From Erythrobacter sp. (lineage in GTDB: Bacteria > Pseudomonadota > Alphaproteobacteria > Sphingomonadales > Sphingomonadaceae), in NCBI GenBank assembly GCA_024642335.1, contig JAHEBH010000006.1:1-64000 (forward strand): 64,000 bases of DNA. Reading direction: 5' to 3'. Below are positions 18,496-26,855 of the stretch, piece by piece (within the stretch, counting starts at the first letter, position 1; each line of letters opens with the position of its first letter). The notes below the pieces were generated by a model. The model ran no database searches and was not told the DNA's origin. It was given only the letters and a program-made list of their open reading frames with translations. The position numbers and the translations under genes were made by a program.

Positions 18496-20828
18496 GGCAG
18501 GGTGATCGTCGCGGTCGTGCCCCCGCCCACTTCCGATTGCACGTCCAGCCTCCCGCCATGCGCTTCCACCAGCTGGCGAGCGAGCGGCAGGCCCAGCCCG
18601 CGTTTCTCGCCTTCGCCCTTGGTCAGGCGATAGCCGTCCAGCGCGCGCGCCAGCTCGCCCGGCTTCATCCCCGCGCCATTGTCGGAAATGACGATCTGCA
18701 CCCCGCGCCGCCGCCGGTTGAGCGCCACCAATATGCGTCCATTCTTGTCCGGCACCGCTGCAATCGCATTATCGAGCAGGTTGCCGATGGCACGGCCAAG
18801 CTGGCGCTTGTCAGCCATGACCTTGCCAGCCCCCTTGTCGCCGCGCAGGTCGAGCAGAAGGTCCTTTTCCTCGATTGCCTCCTCGCGCTGGCGGACGATG
18901 TCGGTCACGAAGGGAAGCAGTTCCACTTCCTGTGTAGCGATCGGCAGCAAGCCAGCCTCGCTCTGGGTCAGGTCAAGCACGCTCTCGATCTGCGCGGTAA
19001 GGCGTTCGACTGAAGCCACGATGGCGCCGACATATTCCTTGCCCTGCTCGCTCAATTCGCCCGCCACACCCGATTGCAGCAATTCGGCAAAACCGCCGAT
19101 GGAGGTGAGCGGCGTGCGGAACTCATAGGACATGTTGGCAAGGAAGCGGGTTTTCACCGCGTCCGCCTCTTCCAGCGCCGCGGCACGGTCCCGCAGGGCC
19201 TGCTCCGCCTTGGTCGAATCGGTCACGTCGAGCACGGTCAGCAAACCATTGCCATCGGGCAAGGGAACGCCGGCGAATTCGAGCGTACGGCCGTCGGCCA
19301 ACGTCACACGGCCACCGCGCTCCTTCCTGTCCAGGGTGGAGGAGCGAACGACCTCACCGATCGCCGCTCTTTGCCCGGGTCTGGCAAGGGCACGGGTAAT
19401 CCGTTCCAGCAGCGCATCGACATGGGGGTGGCTGTTGAAGAACTCTTCCTCGATCCCCCAGATTTTCGGAAAGCCGCGGTTCCACAATTGCACCTTGCCA
19501 TCGGGCGAGATCACGGCGAGCGCCTCGAACAGGCTGTCGAATGTGGCGGTGCGGGTGCGCAACAGCGTGTCACGCATGGCGGAAAGTGCCAGCTGCTCGG
19601 AACGGTCCTCCGCCACCAGCACAACGCCGCCATCGGGCATGGGCTGCGCAACGATACGCAGGTGTGTGTTGTCCGACAGGCTCCATGCATATTCTGCTGG
19701 CGTGTCCAGCAGGAACCAGCCTGCCAGTTCGGCGCGCCATACAGGGAAATCGCGAACTTCCGGCAGCCGTCCCTTGTCTCGCGCCATGTCGAGGAAGCGG
19801 TCAAAATCGGGAAGATCGTTTTGGACCGAAGACGGCAGTGCAAAGATGCGCAGGAAGGGTTGGTTGGCAAAAGCGAGGCGGTGTTCTGCATCGAATTGCG
19901 CCACGCCCACGGAAAGCTGGTCCAGCATGCTGCGCTGCGCTTCGCGAAAGGCGCGGAAGGCTCGGTTCTGCTCCTCCATTTCCTCGATATCGATGGCGTA
20001 TCCGGCAACGCCTTCCTGGCCGAGCGGCAGGTCAGTCACCCTTACCGCGCGGCGCTGGGTACCGATCGTCGCCTGCACGATACGCTCGATCGGCAGGTCC
20101 TTGTCGCGCGCCTGCCTGGCCACCTGCGCAGCACTCAGGCCATCAACCATCTCGACCAGTTCCACCTGCCCATCGACAACCGATTGCGCATTCTCCGCCT
20201 CCACCGCCTTTACATAGGCGCTGTTGACCAGTTGCAGGCGCATGTCGGCATTGCGGAACCACATCGGCATGGGGGCAGCTTCGATCAGCCCAACCAGCGC
20301 GGCAAAGTCGCTCCGCGCCCGCGCGGCATCCGCACGCAGCTGGGAGAGCTCACCTTCGCTCTCGGAGAAATCGAACCACCAGACCAGTGCCGTGCCCGCC
20401 GGAGCCACCGCCGGATCGGCCTGTTGCCCGCGCAAGGCGAGGCTCTTTTGTGAGCCGCGCGCGGTCACAGCCATGTTAAACGGAGCGGCTGTTTTTTGCG
20501 TACGCCGGACCGCCTCTCTCAAGTCAGCCAGGTCCTTCTCTGCCAGCCCGCATCCGTTATCGGACAGCTCGCTCAGGAAATGCGGCAAGCGGTCAAGACC
20601 CAGCCATGCGGCAAGACGTTCCGGCCCCTCGATCCTGCCATCGCTCTTCACCAGCAGCGGAATGGCGGGAGAATCGTCGATCATGCGCGTAAGGCGCCGC
20701 GCGTTGGAGCGTGCCGACTGCGCCAGCCGGGCGCGCTTTTGCGCCGCCAGGACAAGCCAGGCTGCACCGAAGATCCAGCCTGCCAGAAGCAGGCCGAGCA
20801 AGGCCAGTGCGGATGGGGTCAGCTCCAT
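18492..20828 (-). CDS. divL: DivL-like non-canonical PAS histidine kinase (Tyr replaces phospho-His)
   Basis: The product is about 778 aa. One N-terminal membrane helix (LTPSALALLGLLLAGWIFGA) is followed by PAS-type sensory regions (roughly 150-540), a HisKA-like dimerisation helix and an intact HATPase with GNLLDNA, ISDNGAGM and KRGLGLPLA. The H-box reads NMSYEFRTPLTS, so Tyr (about residue 568) stands where canonical kinases have His. Caulobacter DivL, a cell-cycle regulator of CckA and CtrA, has the same substitution, a similar length and PAS-rich layout. The tsaE/ahcY neighbourhood also fits. I chose the ATG MELTPSAL over the longer ORF. Orthology is inference but strong. Confidence 0.85.
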   Translation of the reverse strand: MELTPSALALLGLLLAGWIFGAAWLVLAAQKRARLAQSARSNARRLTRMIDDSPAIPLLVKSDGRIEGPERLAAWLGLDRLPHFLSELSDNGCGLAEKDLADLREAVRRTQKTAAPFNMAVTARGSQKSLALRGQQADPAVAPAGTALVWWFDFSESEGELSQLRADAARARSDFAALVGLIEAAPMPMWFRNADMRLQLVNSAYVKAVEAENAQSVVDGQVELVEMVDGLSAAQVARQARDKDLPIERIVQATIGTQRRAVRVTDLPLGQEGVAGYAIDIEEMEEQNRAFRAFREAQRSMLDQLSVGVAQFDAEHRLAFANQPFLRIFALPSSVQNDLPDFDRFLDMARDKGRLPEVRDFPVWRAELAGWFLLDTPAEYAWSLSDNTHLRIVAQPMPDGGVVLVAEDRSEQLALSAMRDTLLRTRTATFDSLFEALAVISPDGKVQLWNRGFPKIWGIEEEFFNSHPHVDALLERITRALARPGQRAAIGEVVRSSTLDRKERGGRVTLADGRTLEFAGVPLPDGNGLLTVLDVTDSTKAEQALRDRAAALEEADAVKTRFLANMSYEFRTPLTSIGGFAELLQSGVAGELSEQGKEYVGAIVASVERLTAQIESVLDLTQSEAGLLPIATQEVELLPFVTDIVRQREEAIEEKDLLLDLRGDKGAGKVMADKRQLGRAIGNLLDNAIAAVPDKNGRILVALNRRRRGVQIVISDNGAGMKPGELARALDGYRLTKGEGEKRGLGLPLARQLVEAHGGRLDVQSEVGGGTTATITLP

Positions 20829-20870
20829 GCAGACACAGCTATTCGCGCGCACTCGTGGATGCAATGGCAA

Positions 20871-20906
20871 GCGGGCGAGTCCCCACGCCTGTGAGGGCCC
20901 GCCCGC
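20871..20906. terminator. GC-rich inverted repeat between divL and ahcY
   Basis: Arms GCGGGCG and CGCCCGC enclose 22 nt, with additional internal CCC/GGG pairing possible. It follows the ahcY stop by about 24 bp. No T-run is present, so it may be a transcription-attenuating hairpin or simply a repeat. Confidence 0.35.
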
Positions 20907-20929
20907 AAGAAATCAGCGATGAAACGCGA

Positions 20930-22336
<1,407 letters not shown>

Positions 22337-22416
22337 GCGCACTTCTCCTGTCATTTACGGGCTGAAACGTCGCCGGGGCTCCATGCAACGCAATGTCGTG
22401 CGCGGACATAGTCGCC

Positions 22417-22457
22417 GCGGGCCGAAGCGACAACCCCATGCGTGCACTTCGGCCCGC
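22417..22457 (-). promoter_or_regulatory. Perfect 11-bp stem-loop in the ahcY 5' leader
   Basis: GCGGGCCGAAG and CTTCGGCCCGC form a perfect 11-bp stem around a 19-nt loop, 80-120 nt upstream of the ahcY start. No T-tract follows on either strand, so it is not a standard terminator. I do not see the conserved core of the SAH riboswitch. It could be an RNA regulatory element or a protein-binding palindrome. Confidence 0.5.
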
Positions 22458-22488
22458 CTGCAATGACGGAAAAGTAGTGTGACGAAAC

Positions 22489-22956
22489 CTAATATGCTGC
22501 AAGCAGCGGATCGCGCCTGGCAGGGCGATCGGCGAGCAATTCACTGGCTGCGGACAGCAATTGCTGGCGATCGCTGGTATCTGCCAGATTGCGCGCGGCC
22601 TCTGCGAGTGCAGCGCAATTCATCCAAGGGTGCCCAAGGCCGTACTGATTGGCCATGCTCGTGCTCATCGTGTCCATGTACCGGCGAGCAGCTCGAGTAC
22701 CGTGGCGCCGTTCGTGGTCGGCACTCAGGTCCCGGCTCGCGGCGCGCAATGTGCCGACATGGCGGCTGGCGAAGCGGTAATAGTCGTCCTGGAAATCATC
22801 CGCACCGCGCCGGCAGCGCAAGGATGTGACCATCAGCATGATATCGAGCCTGCGCAGTTGCTCGGACTCGGAGGTATTCGCTTGCGCCACGTTCGAAATC
22901 GCTGCCAGCGATCCGATGGCCAAGGCTGCAGCGACCCATTTTCCGACCTTGTTCAT
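22489..22956 (-). CDS. Small secreted protein, unknown function
   Basis: The product is 155 aa. The signal peptide MNKVGKWVAAALAIGSLAAISNVAQA is followed by a helical, Arg/Ala-rich mature region with LDIMLMVTSLRCRRGADDFQ and GHPWMNCAALAEAA. Its two cysteines could pair in the periplasm. I recall similar short secreted proteins in sphingomonads but no assigned role. I chose the internal ATG (MNKVGK) since it begins a proper signal peptide. A perfect TTAA-N7-TTAA box lies 84 bp upstream, suggesting CtrA control. The gene is divergent from the peroxiredoxin. Confidence 0.72.
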   Translation of the reverse strand: MNKVGKWVAAALAIGSLAAISNVAQANTSESEQLRRLDIMLMVTSLRCRRGADDFQDDYYRFASRHVGTLRAASRDLSADHERRHGTRAARRYMDTMSTSMANQYGLGHPWMNCAALAEAARNLADTSDRQQLLSAASELLADRPARRDPLLAAY

Positions 22957-23039
22957 AAGCCAGTCTCCCCGCAAGGCGATCTGTTCGCCTTTGAACGGAA
23001 ACTGGACGAAGAGCCTTTACGCGGCCTTCCCACATGCGA

Positions 23040-23054
23040 TTAAATCGAATTTAA
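23040..23054. promoter_or_regulatory. Perfect CtrA-type box TTAA-N7-TTAA
   Basis: The 15-mer is TTAA-ATCGAAT-TTAA followed by CC, a full match to the CtrA consensus TTAA-N7-TTAACC known from Caulobacter. It sits in the divergent region 84 bp from the secreted-protein start and 90 bp from the peroxiredoxin start. AT-rich motifs are rare in this GC-rich window. Confidence 0.65.
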
Positions 23055-23143
23055 CCATGTTTCGACGGCTGATTGGCACTTGCATGCCTGTGTCCACAGC
23101 CTATCTCGACTGTTCAAGGATCGGACCAGGAGGATCTTCCCAA

Positions 23144-23623
23144 ATGACTATTTCCAAAGGTGACAAGCTGCCTGACGTGACGCTGGTCAAGGCCACCGCC
23201 GAAGGACCGGACAAGGTACAGAGCAGCGATTATTTCGCCGGCAAGAAGGTGGCGCTGTTCTCGGTGCCGGGCGCTTTCACGCCCACCTGTTCCGCCAAGC
23301 ACTTGCCCGGCTTTGTCGAAAAGGCAGCCGAGTTGAAGGCCAAGGGCGTGGACGAGATTGCCTGCACCGCGGTGAACGATGCCTTCGTGATGGGCGCGTG
23401 GAATGCTGCATCGGGATCATCGGACATCACCATGCTGGCAGACGGCAATGGCGACTTCGCCACAGCCGTGGGCCTCACCATGGATGGCAGCGGCTTCGGC
23501 ATGGGCAAGCGCGGCCAGCGTTTCTCCATGATCGTGGACGATGGCGTGGTGACCGAGTTGAACGTGGAAGAACCGGGCCAGTTTTCGGTTTCGAGCGCGG
23601 AGCATATGCTGGGACAGCTTTGA
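23144..23623 (+). CDS. Peroxiredoxin (Prx5-like)
   Basis: The product is 159 aa. The peroxidatic Cys lies in VPGAFTPTCSAKHLPGF (about Cys49), the Prx5 signature, and a second Cys occurs at about 74 (EIACTAVNDAFVM). It reduces hydrogen peroxide and organic hydroperoxides in the cytoplasm using thiols such as glutathione or thioredoxin. AGGAGG lies about 9 nt before the ATG; the 106 extra codons of the ORF-track entry are a spurious extension. A strong intrinsic terminator follows 24 bp after the stop. The gene is divergent from the secreted protein with a CtrA-type box between. Confidence 0.94.
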   Translation: MTISKGDKLPDVTLVKATAEGPDKVQSSDYFAGKKVALFSVPGAFTPTCSAKHLPGFVEKAAELKAKGVDEIACTAVNDAFVMGAWNAASGSSDITMLADGNGDFATAVGLTMDGSGFGMGKRGQRFSMIVDDGVVTELNVEEPGQFSVSSAEHMLGQL

Positions 23624-23647
23624 TCACCGCATCAGGCTGAAACAAGA

Positions 23648-23674
23648 GGGGCGCCCGTTGCGGCGCCCCTTTTT
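23648..23674 (+). terminator. Rho-independent terminator after the peroxiredoxin
   Basis: The 8-bp stem GGGGCGCC/GGCGCCCC with a 6-nt loop is followed directly by a T-run on the plus strand. It ends the peroxiredoxin transcript before the convergent murA stop. Confidence 0.9.
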
Positions 23675-23691
23675 ATTGGCTGATCACGAGC

Positions 23692-24984
23692 TCAGCCTTC
23701 CCACTCCACGTTCACGCCCAGGCTATCGATATTGGGCACGAAATTGGGGTGCGCTCGCTTGATCGGGTCGGCATCGAGGATCTTGCTCTCGCCATCGATC
23801 GAGGCCGCAACCATCAGCAGGGCGATAGCCACGCGGATGATATAGGGGCTGGTCACCGTCGCCGGGACAAGGCGGTTGCCGCCGAAGGTAATCAGGCGGT
23901 GCGGATCGCACAGCAGCGTATGCGCGCCGAACAGGCTGAGTTCGGTGTGCCATGTCAGCCCGCCTTCGTAGACTTTGTTCCAGAACATGGTCTGCCCCTT
24001 GGCGCGCACGCCCAGGGCGATGAAGATGGGTAGCAGGTCGGCCGGGATATAGGGCCAGGGCGCCGCCTCGACCTTGGTGGTGAGATGGCTGGTGAAGTTC
24101 TGCTGCACCACCAGCTCTTCCGGAGCGTTGAGCCGCGACCAGCCATCGGCATGCTCGACATGTGCACCGAACTTCTCGAACGTCCGGTCGATCAGCATGA
24201 ACATTTCAGGTTGCGAATTGCGCACCGAGATGTCGCCACCGGTGATGGCCGACAGCGCGAGGAAGGTCGCCACCTCGTGAAAATCTTCCACGAAAGTGTA
24301 GTCGGCGCCGGATAGCTCCGCCCCTCCCTCGACCGTCACCATCGATGTGCCCTTGCCCTTGATGCGCGCGCCCATCAGTTCGAGGAATGTACACATCTCC
24401 TGCACATGCGGTTCGCAGGCAGCATTCACGATCTGGCTGGTGCCCGTCGCCGTCAGGGCGCTGATGATAAAGTTCTCTGTGGTGGTGACGCTGGCATATT
24501 CGAGCCACATGCGCGTGCCTTCCACCGTGCCGCGATTGCGGAAGACGATGTCCTTGCCTTCGGTCGAAACATCGGCCCCGAATGCCTTGAACACGGCGAC
24601 ATGCGGATCGATCTCGCGCGCACCCAGCGTGCAGCCCTTGACCTCGTTCTCAAGCCTGGCCTCGCCCAGCCGGGCGAGCAGGCCGGGAATCATCATGATG
24701 CTGGCGCGCATGGCCTGCGGCAAAGTGGCGCGGGCGTTCGACGGCATGGTCGAATGATCGATCTCCAGCACCTTGCCGGCCTTGTCCCACCTCACCGTGC
24801 TGCCAAGCTCGGCAAAGAAGGCATGAATGCGGTTGACGTCCGTAATATCGGGAACATTGCGCAGCGTGATCGGCGCATCGGTCAACAAAGTGGCACAGAG
24901 CACCGGCAGCACGGCATTCTTGTTGGCAGACGGATCGATCTTTCCCCGCAGCTTCTGCCCGCCGCGCACATAGAGTGCAGTCAT
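23692..24984 (-). CDS. murA: UDP-N-acetylglucosamine 1-carboxyvinyltransferase MurA
   Basis: The product is 430 aa. It catalyses the first committed step of peptidoglycan synthesis, transferring enolpyruvyl from PEP to UDP-GlcNAc. The active-site loop has the normal Cys (VKGCTLGAREIDPH), so fosfomycin sensitivity at the target is expected. The N-terminal motif KIDPSANKNAVLPVLCA aligns with the Lys-Asn catalytic pair. It lies 38 bp downstream of folE on the same strand and is convergent with the peroxiredoxin. The window also encodes the MurA-bypassing AmgK-MurU route. Confidence 0.97.
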   Translation of the reverse strand: MTALYVRGGQKLRGKIDPSANKNAVLPVLCATLLTDAPITLRNVPDITDVNRIHAFFAELGSTVRWDKAGKVLEIDHSTMPSNARATLPQAMRASIMMIPGLLARLGEARLENEVKGCTLGAREIDPHVAVFKAFGADVSTEGKDIVFRNRGTVEGTRMWLEYASVTTTENFIISALTATGTSQIVNAACEPHVQEMCTFLELMGARIKGKGTSMVTVEGGAELSGADYTFVEDFHEVATFLALSAITGGDISVRNSQPEMFMLIDRTFEKFGAHVEHADGWSRLNAPEELVVQQNFTSHLTTKVEAAPWPYIPADLLPIFIALGVRAKGQTMFWNKVYEGGLTWHTELSLFGAHTLLCDPHRLITFGGNRLVPATVTSPYIIRVAIALLMVAASIDGESKILDADPIKRAHPNFVPNIDSLGVNVEWEG

Positions 24985-25022
24985 TCCTTACCTCTCATTG
25001 CCGGCAACAGCCGGGACCTGTA

Positions 25023-25619
25023 TCAATAGCCCATCAACTTGAGAACTTCCTCGCGGCTCTTCGAATCGCGCCGGAAGAGGCCCATCACGCGTGACGTGAC
25101 CATGTTGACGCCCGGAGTGCGCACACCGCGCGCGGTCATGCAGGCATGGCTCGCCTCGATCACCACCGCCACGCCGCGCGGTTCGAGATGGGTCCAGATG
25201 CATTCGGCCACCTCGGCGGTGAGACGCTCCTGTATCTGCAGGCGCCGCGCATATCCGTGCAGCACGCGCGCGAGTTTGGAAATGCCGACCACCCTGTTGG
25301 TGGGCAGGTAGGCGATGGCCGCCTTGCCGATGATCGGAGCCATGTGATGCTCGCAATGGCTCTGGAACGGTATGTCTTTCAGCAGCACAATCTCGTCATA
25401 GCCGCCGACTTCCTCGAACACGCGGCTGAGATGATGCGCGGGGTCCTCGCCATAGCCCTGGCAATATTCCCTCCACGCGCGAGCCACGCGCGCGGGCGTG
25501 TCGAGCAGCCCTTCGCGTGTAGGATCATCGCCCGCCCAGCGGATCAGGGTACGGATCGCGTCTTGCACATCGTCAGGTACGGGGAGCTTGCCGCCCGTAT
25601 CGTCAGTGTCACAGCTCAT
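25023..25619 (-). CDS. folE: GTP cyclohydrolase I
   Basis: The product is 198 aa. It converts GTP to dihydroneopterin triphosphate, the first step of folate synthesis. Visible motifs are PFQSHCEHHMAPIIGKAAIAYLP (zinc and substrate residues including the Cys-His pair) and the later GVAVVIEASHACMTARGVRTPG with the second zinc Cys. This is therefore the zinc-dependent FolE type. Start ATG is 25619. It sits just upstream of murA and 92 bp downstream of tRNA-Arg on the same strand. Confidence 0.97.
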   Translation of the reverse strand: MSCDTDDTGGKLPVPDDVQDAIRTLIRWAGDDPTREGLLDTPARVARAWREYCQGYGEDPAHHLSRVFEEVGGYDEIVLLKDIPFQSHCEHHMAPIIGKAAIAYLPTNRVVGISKLARVLHGYARRLQIQERLTAEVAECIWTHLEPRGVAVVIEASHACMTARGVRTPGVNMVTSRVMGLFRRDSKSREEVLKLMGY

Positions 25620-25711
25620 TCTGGGGTCGCTTTCTCACCAGTCTTCATATGCAGACTGCCAATAGGCCGCCTCGCTGCAAAACGCCACGCCTGTGCAAGA
25701 AAATGGGAAAA

Positions 25712-25788
25712 TGGCGCGCCCGGAAGGATTCGAACCTCCGACCACCTGATTCGTAGTCAGGTACTCTATCCAGCTGAGCTACGGGCGC
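25712..25788 (-). tRNA. tRNA-Arg (ACG), CCA encoded
   Basis: On the minus strand the acceptor stem is GCGCCCG with CGGGCGC, the D-arm has AGCTCAGCTGGATAGAG, the anticodon loop is CTACGAA (anticodon ACG, usually deaminated to ICG by TadA), and the T-arm is GGTTCGAATCC. Discriminator G and CCA are encoded. No integration scar is seen. Confidence 0.96.
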
Positions 25789-25834
25789 GCACCGGAGGGC
25801 GCCACATAGGGGGGGCATTCCGGCTTGGCAATAG

Positions 25835-26251
25835 CTATTGCGGTAATCTTGCGAGCAAATCCGTATCCATGGGCGGCATGGGCAAAGCCTTGGCTTTTTC
25901 TTGCAAAAACCATCCCCATTGCTGGCCATCAAGGGCTGTAACCTGCCCTGTCCATCGATCGGCGCTGTAAAGAATCAGAACAACCGGGTTCTGCAACCCC
26001 TCATCAGCCACCAGGGCGGGCTGCAAAGCCTGTGGTTCGATTGTGATTCCCAGCTCCTCGGCAATCTCCCGGCACAGCGCAAAGCGCGGATTTTCGCCAT
26101 CTTCGACCTTTCCGCCGGGAAATTCCCACAAGCCGCCATGGTGTTTGTGATCGGGTCTGCGTTGCAGCAGCAAGCGCCTCGATTCGTCCCGCAAAGCGAG
26201 TGCAACCACCGGCAGCCATGTCGGATTTTCTTCCAAGTGAATCGCCCTCAT
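25835..26251 (-). CDS. mutT: Nudix hydrolase, MutT-type 8-oxo-dGTP diphosphatase
   Basis: The product is 138 aa. The Nudix box GX5EX7REUXEEXGU is intact as GGKVEDGENPRFALCREIAEELGI, and the preceding LLLQRRPDHKHHGGLWEFPGGK matches MutT. It cleans oxidised guanine nucleotides from the dNTP pool to prevent A:T to C:G mutations. I chose ATG 26251 over the adjacent TTG. It sits 46 bp upstream of tRNA-Arg on the same strand and is divergent from the Flp pilin genes. Confidence 0.92.
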   Translation of the reverse strand: MRAIHLEENPTWLPVVALALRDESRRLLLQRRPDHKHHGGLWEFPGGKVEDGENPRFALCREIAEELGITIEPQALQPALVADEGLQNPVVLILYSADRWTGQVTALDGQQWGWFLQEKAKALPMPPMDTDLLARLPQ

Positions 26252-26316
26252 CAATCTTTCGTTAGGAATTCAATGTCACTTCCATAGTCATCAGTACGTT
26301 GGAAGGACCCATCCCA

Positions 26317-26496
26317 ATGCGAGTAATCGACCAAATTATTGGCCTGTTCCGCGATGAGCGGGGTGCAACTGCCATCGAATACGGGCTGATCGCAAGCATG
26401 CTCGTTATCGCCATCGTCGCAAGCCTCAACACCTTCGCGAATGAGACGATCGACATGTGGACCAACGTCTCGACCACCATGGAGAACGCTCGATAG
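26317..26496 (+). CDS. Flp/Fap-type pilin (first copy)
   Basis: The product is 59 aa. The short charged leader MRVIDQIIGLFRDERG ends at the Flp prepilin cleavage site, followed by ATAIEYGLIASMLVIAIVAS. Both the G/xxxxEY motif and the hydrophobic assembly helix are intact. GGAAGGA is 9 nt upstream of ATG 26317, so I reject the TTG of the ORF track. Flp pilins are polymerised by the Tad (tight adherence) secretion machine, none of which lies in this window. A second pilin gene follows 99 bp downstream. Confidence 0.92.
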   Translation: MRVIDQIIGLFRDERGATAIEYGLIASMLVIAIVASLNTFANETIDMWTNVSTTMENAR

Positions 26497-26500
26497 GCGG

Positions 26501-26515
26501 TTAGGACTTTGTCAA
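26501..26515 (+). promoter_or_regulatory. Degenerate CtrA-like site before the second Flp gene
   Basis: GGTTAG-GACTTTG-TCAA resembles TTAA-N7-TTAA with two mismatches, 80 bp upstream of the second pilin ATG. Pilin genes are CtrA targets in Caulobacter. The match here is weak and may be chance. Confidence 0.25.
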
Positions 26516-26595
26516 TATTTTACACCTAAACCCGATGACAGTCCGATTGGGAAACTGAACGGACCGGGTACCGAAGACACTACCAGGAGACTGAC

Positions 26596-26769
26596 ATGAC
26601 TTTCTTTAAGAACATGCTGCGCGACGAAGCTGGCGCAACTGCTATCGAATATGGCCTTATCGCTGCTCTGATCGCTGTTGCAGCTATCACTGCTCTGCAG
26701 AGCGTCGGTAACGAGCTGAACACGACCTTCAACAAGGTCAGCACCGATCTGGCTGCTGCCAACACCTAA
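26596..26769 (+). CDS. Flp/Fap-type pilin (second copy, too short for the ORF track)
   Basis: The product is 57 aa: MTFFKNMLRDEAG, then ATAIEYGLIAALIAVAAITA, then a polar tail ending AAANT. The Flp cleavage and Glu-Tyr motif are intact. AGGAG lies 7 nt before the ATG, stronger than for the first copy. Codons are rich in GCT and AAC, unlike the GCC/GCG preference of neighbouring genes, which suggests very high expression. A strong intrinsic terminator follows 30 bp after the stop. It is likely the major pilin subunit, with the first copy minor (inference). Confidence 0.93.
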   Translation: MTFFKNMLRDEAGATAIEYGLIAALIAVAAITALQSVGNELNTTFNKVSTDLAAANT

Positions 26770-26799
26770 TCTGGTTTTCCAGTTTAGACTCAAAAAGAG

Positions 26800-26832
26800 G
26801 GGCGGCAGGGAAACCTGCCGCCCTTTCTTTTT
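26800..26832 (+). terminator. Rho-independent terminator after the Flp pilins
   Basis: The perfect 10-bp stem GGGCGGCAGG/CCTGCCGCCC with a GAAA tetraloop is followed by TTTCTTTTT on the plus strand. Confidence 0.95.
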
Positions 26833-26855
26833 GCATGAATGCCATGCGCTCCGGG

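Noticed and set aside
19074-20453. 459-aa plus-strand ORF
   Set aside because: Antisense to the DivL-like kinase; composition is His/Arg-rich shadow type without motifs.
22355-22480. SAH or SAM riboswitch upstream of ahcY
   Set aside because: Only a simple perfect stem-loop is seen; the conserved riboswitch cores I know are absent.
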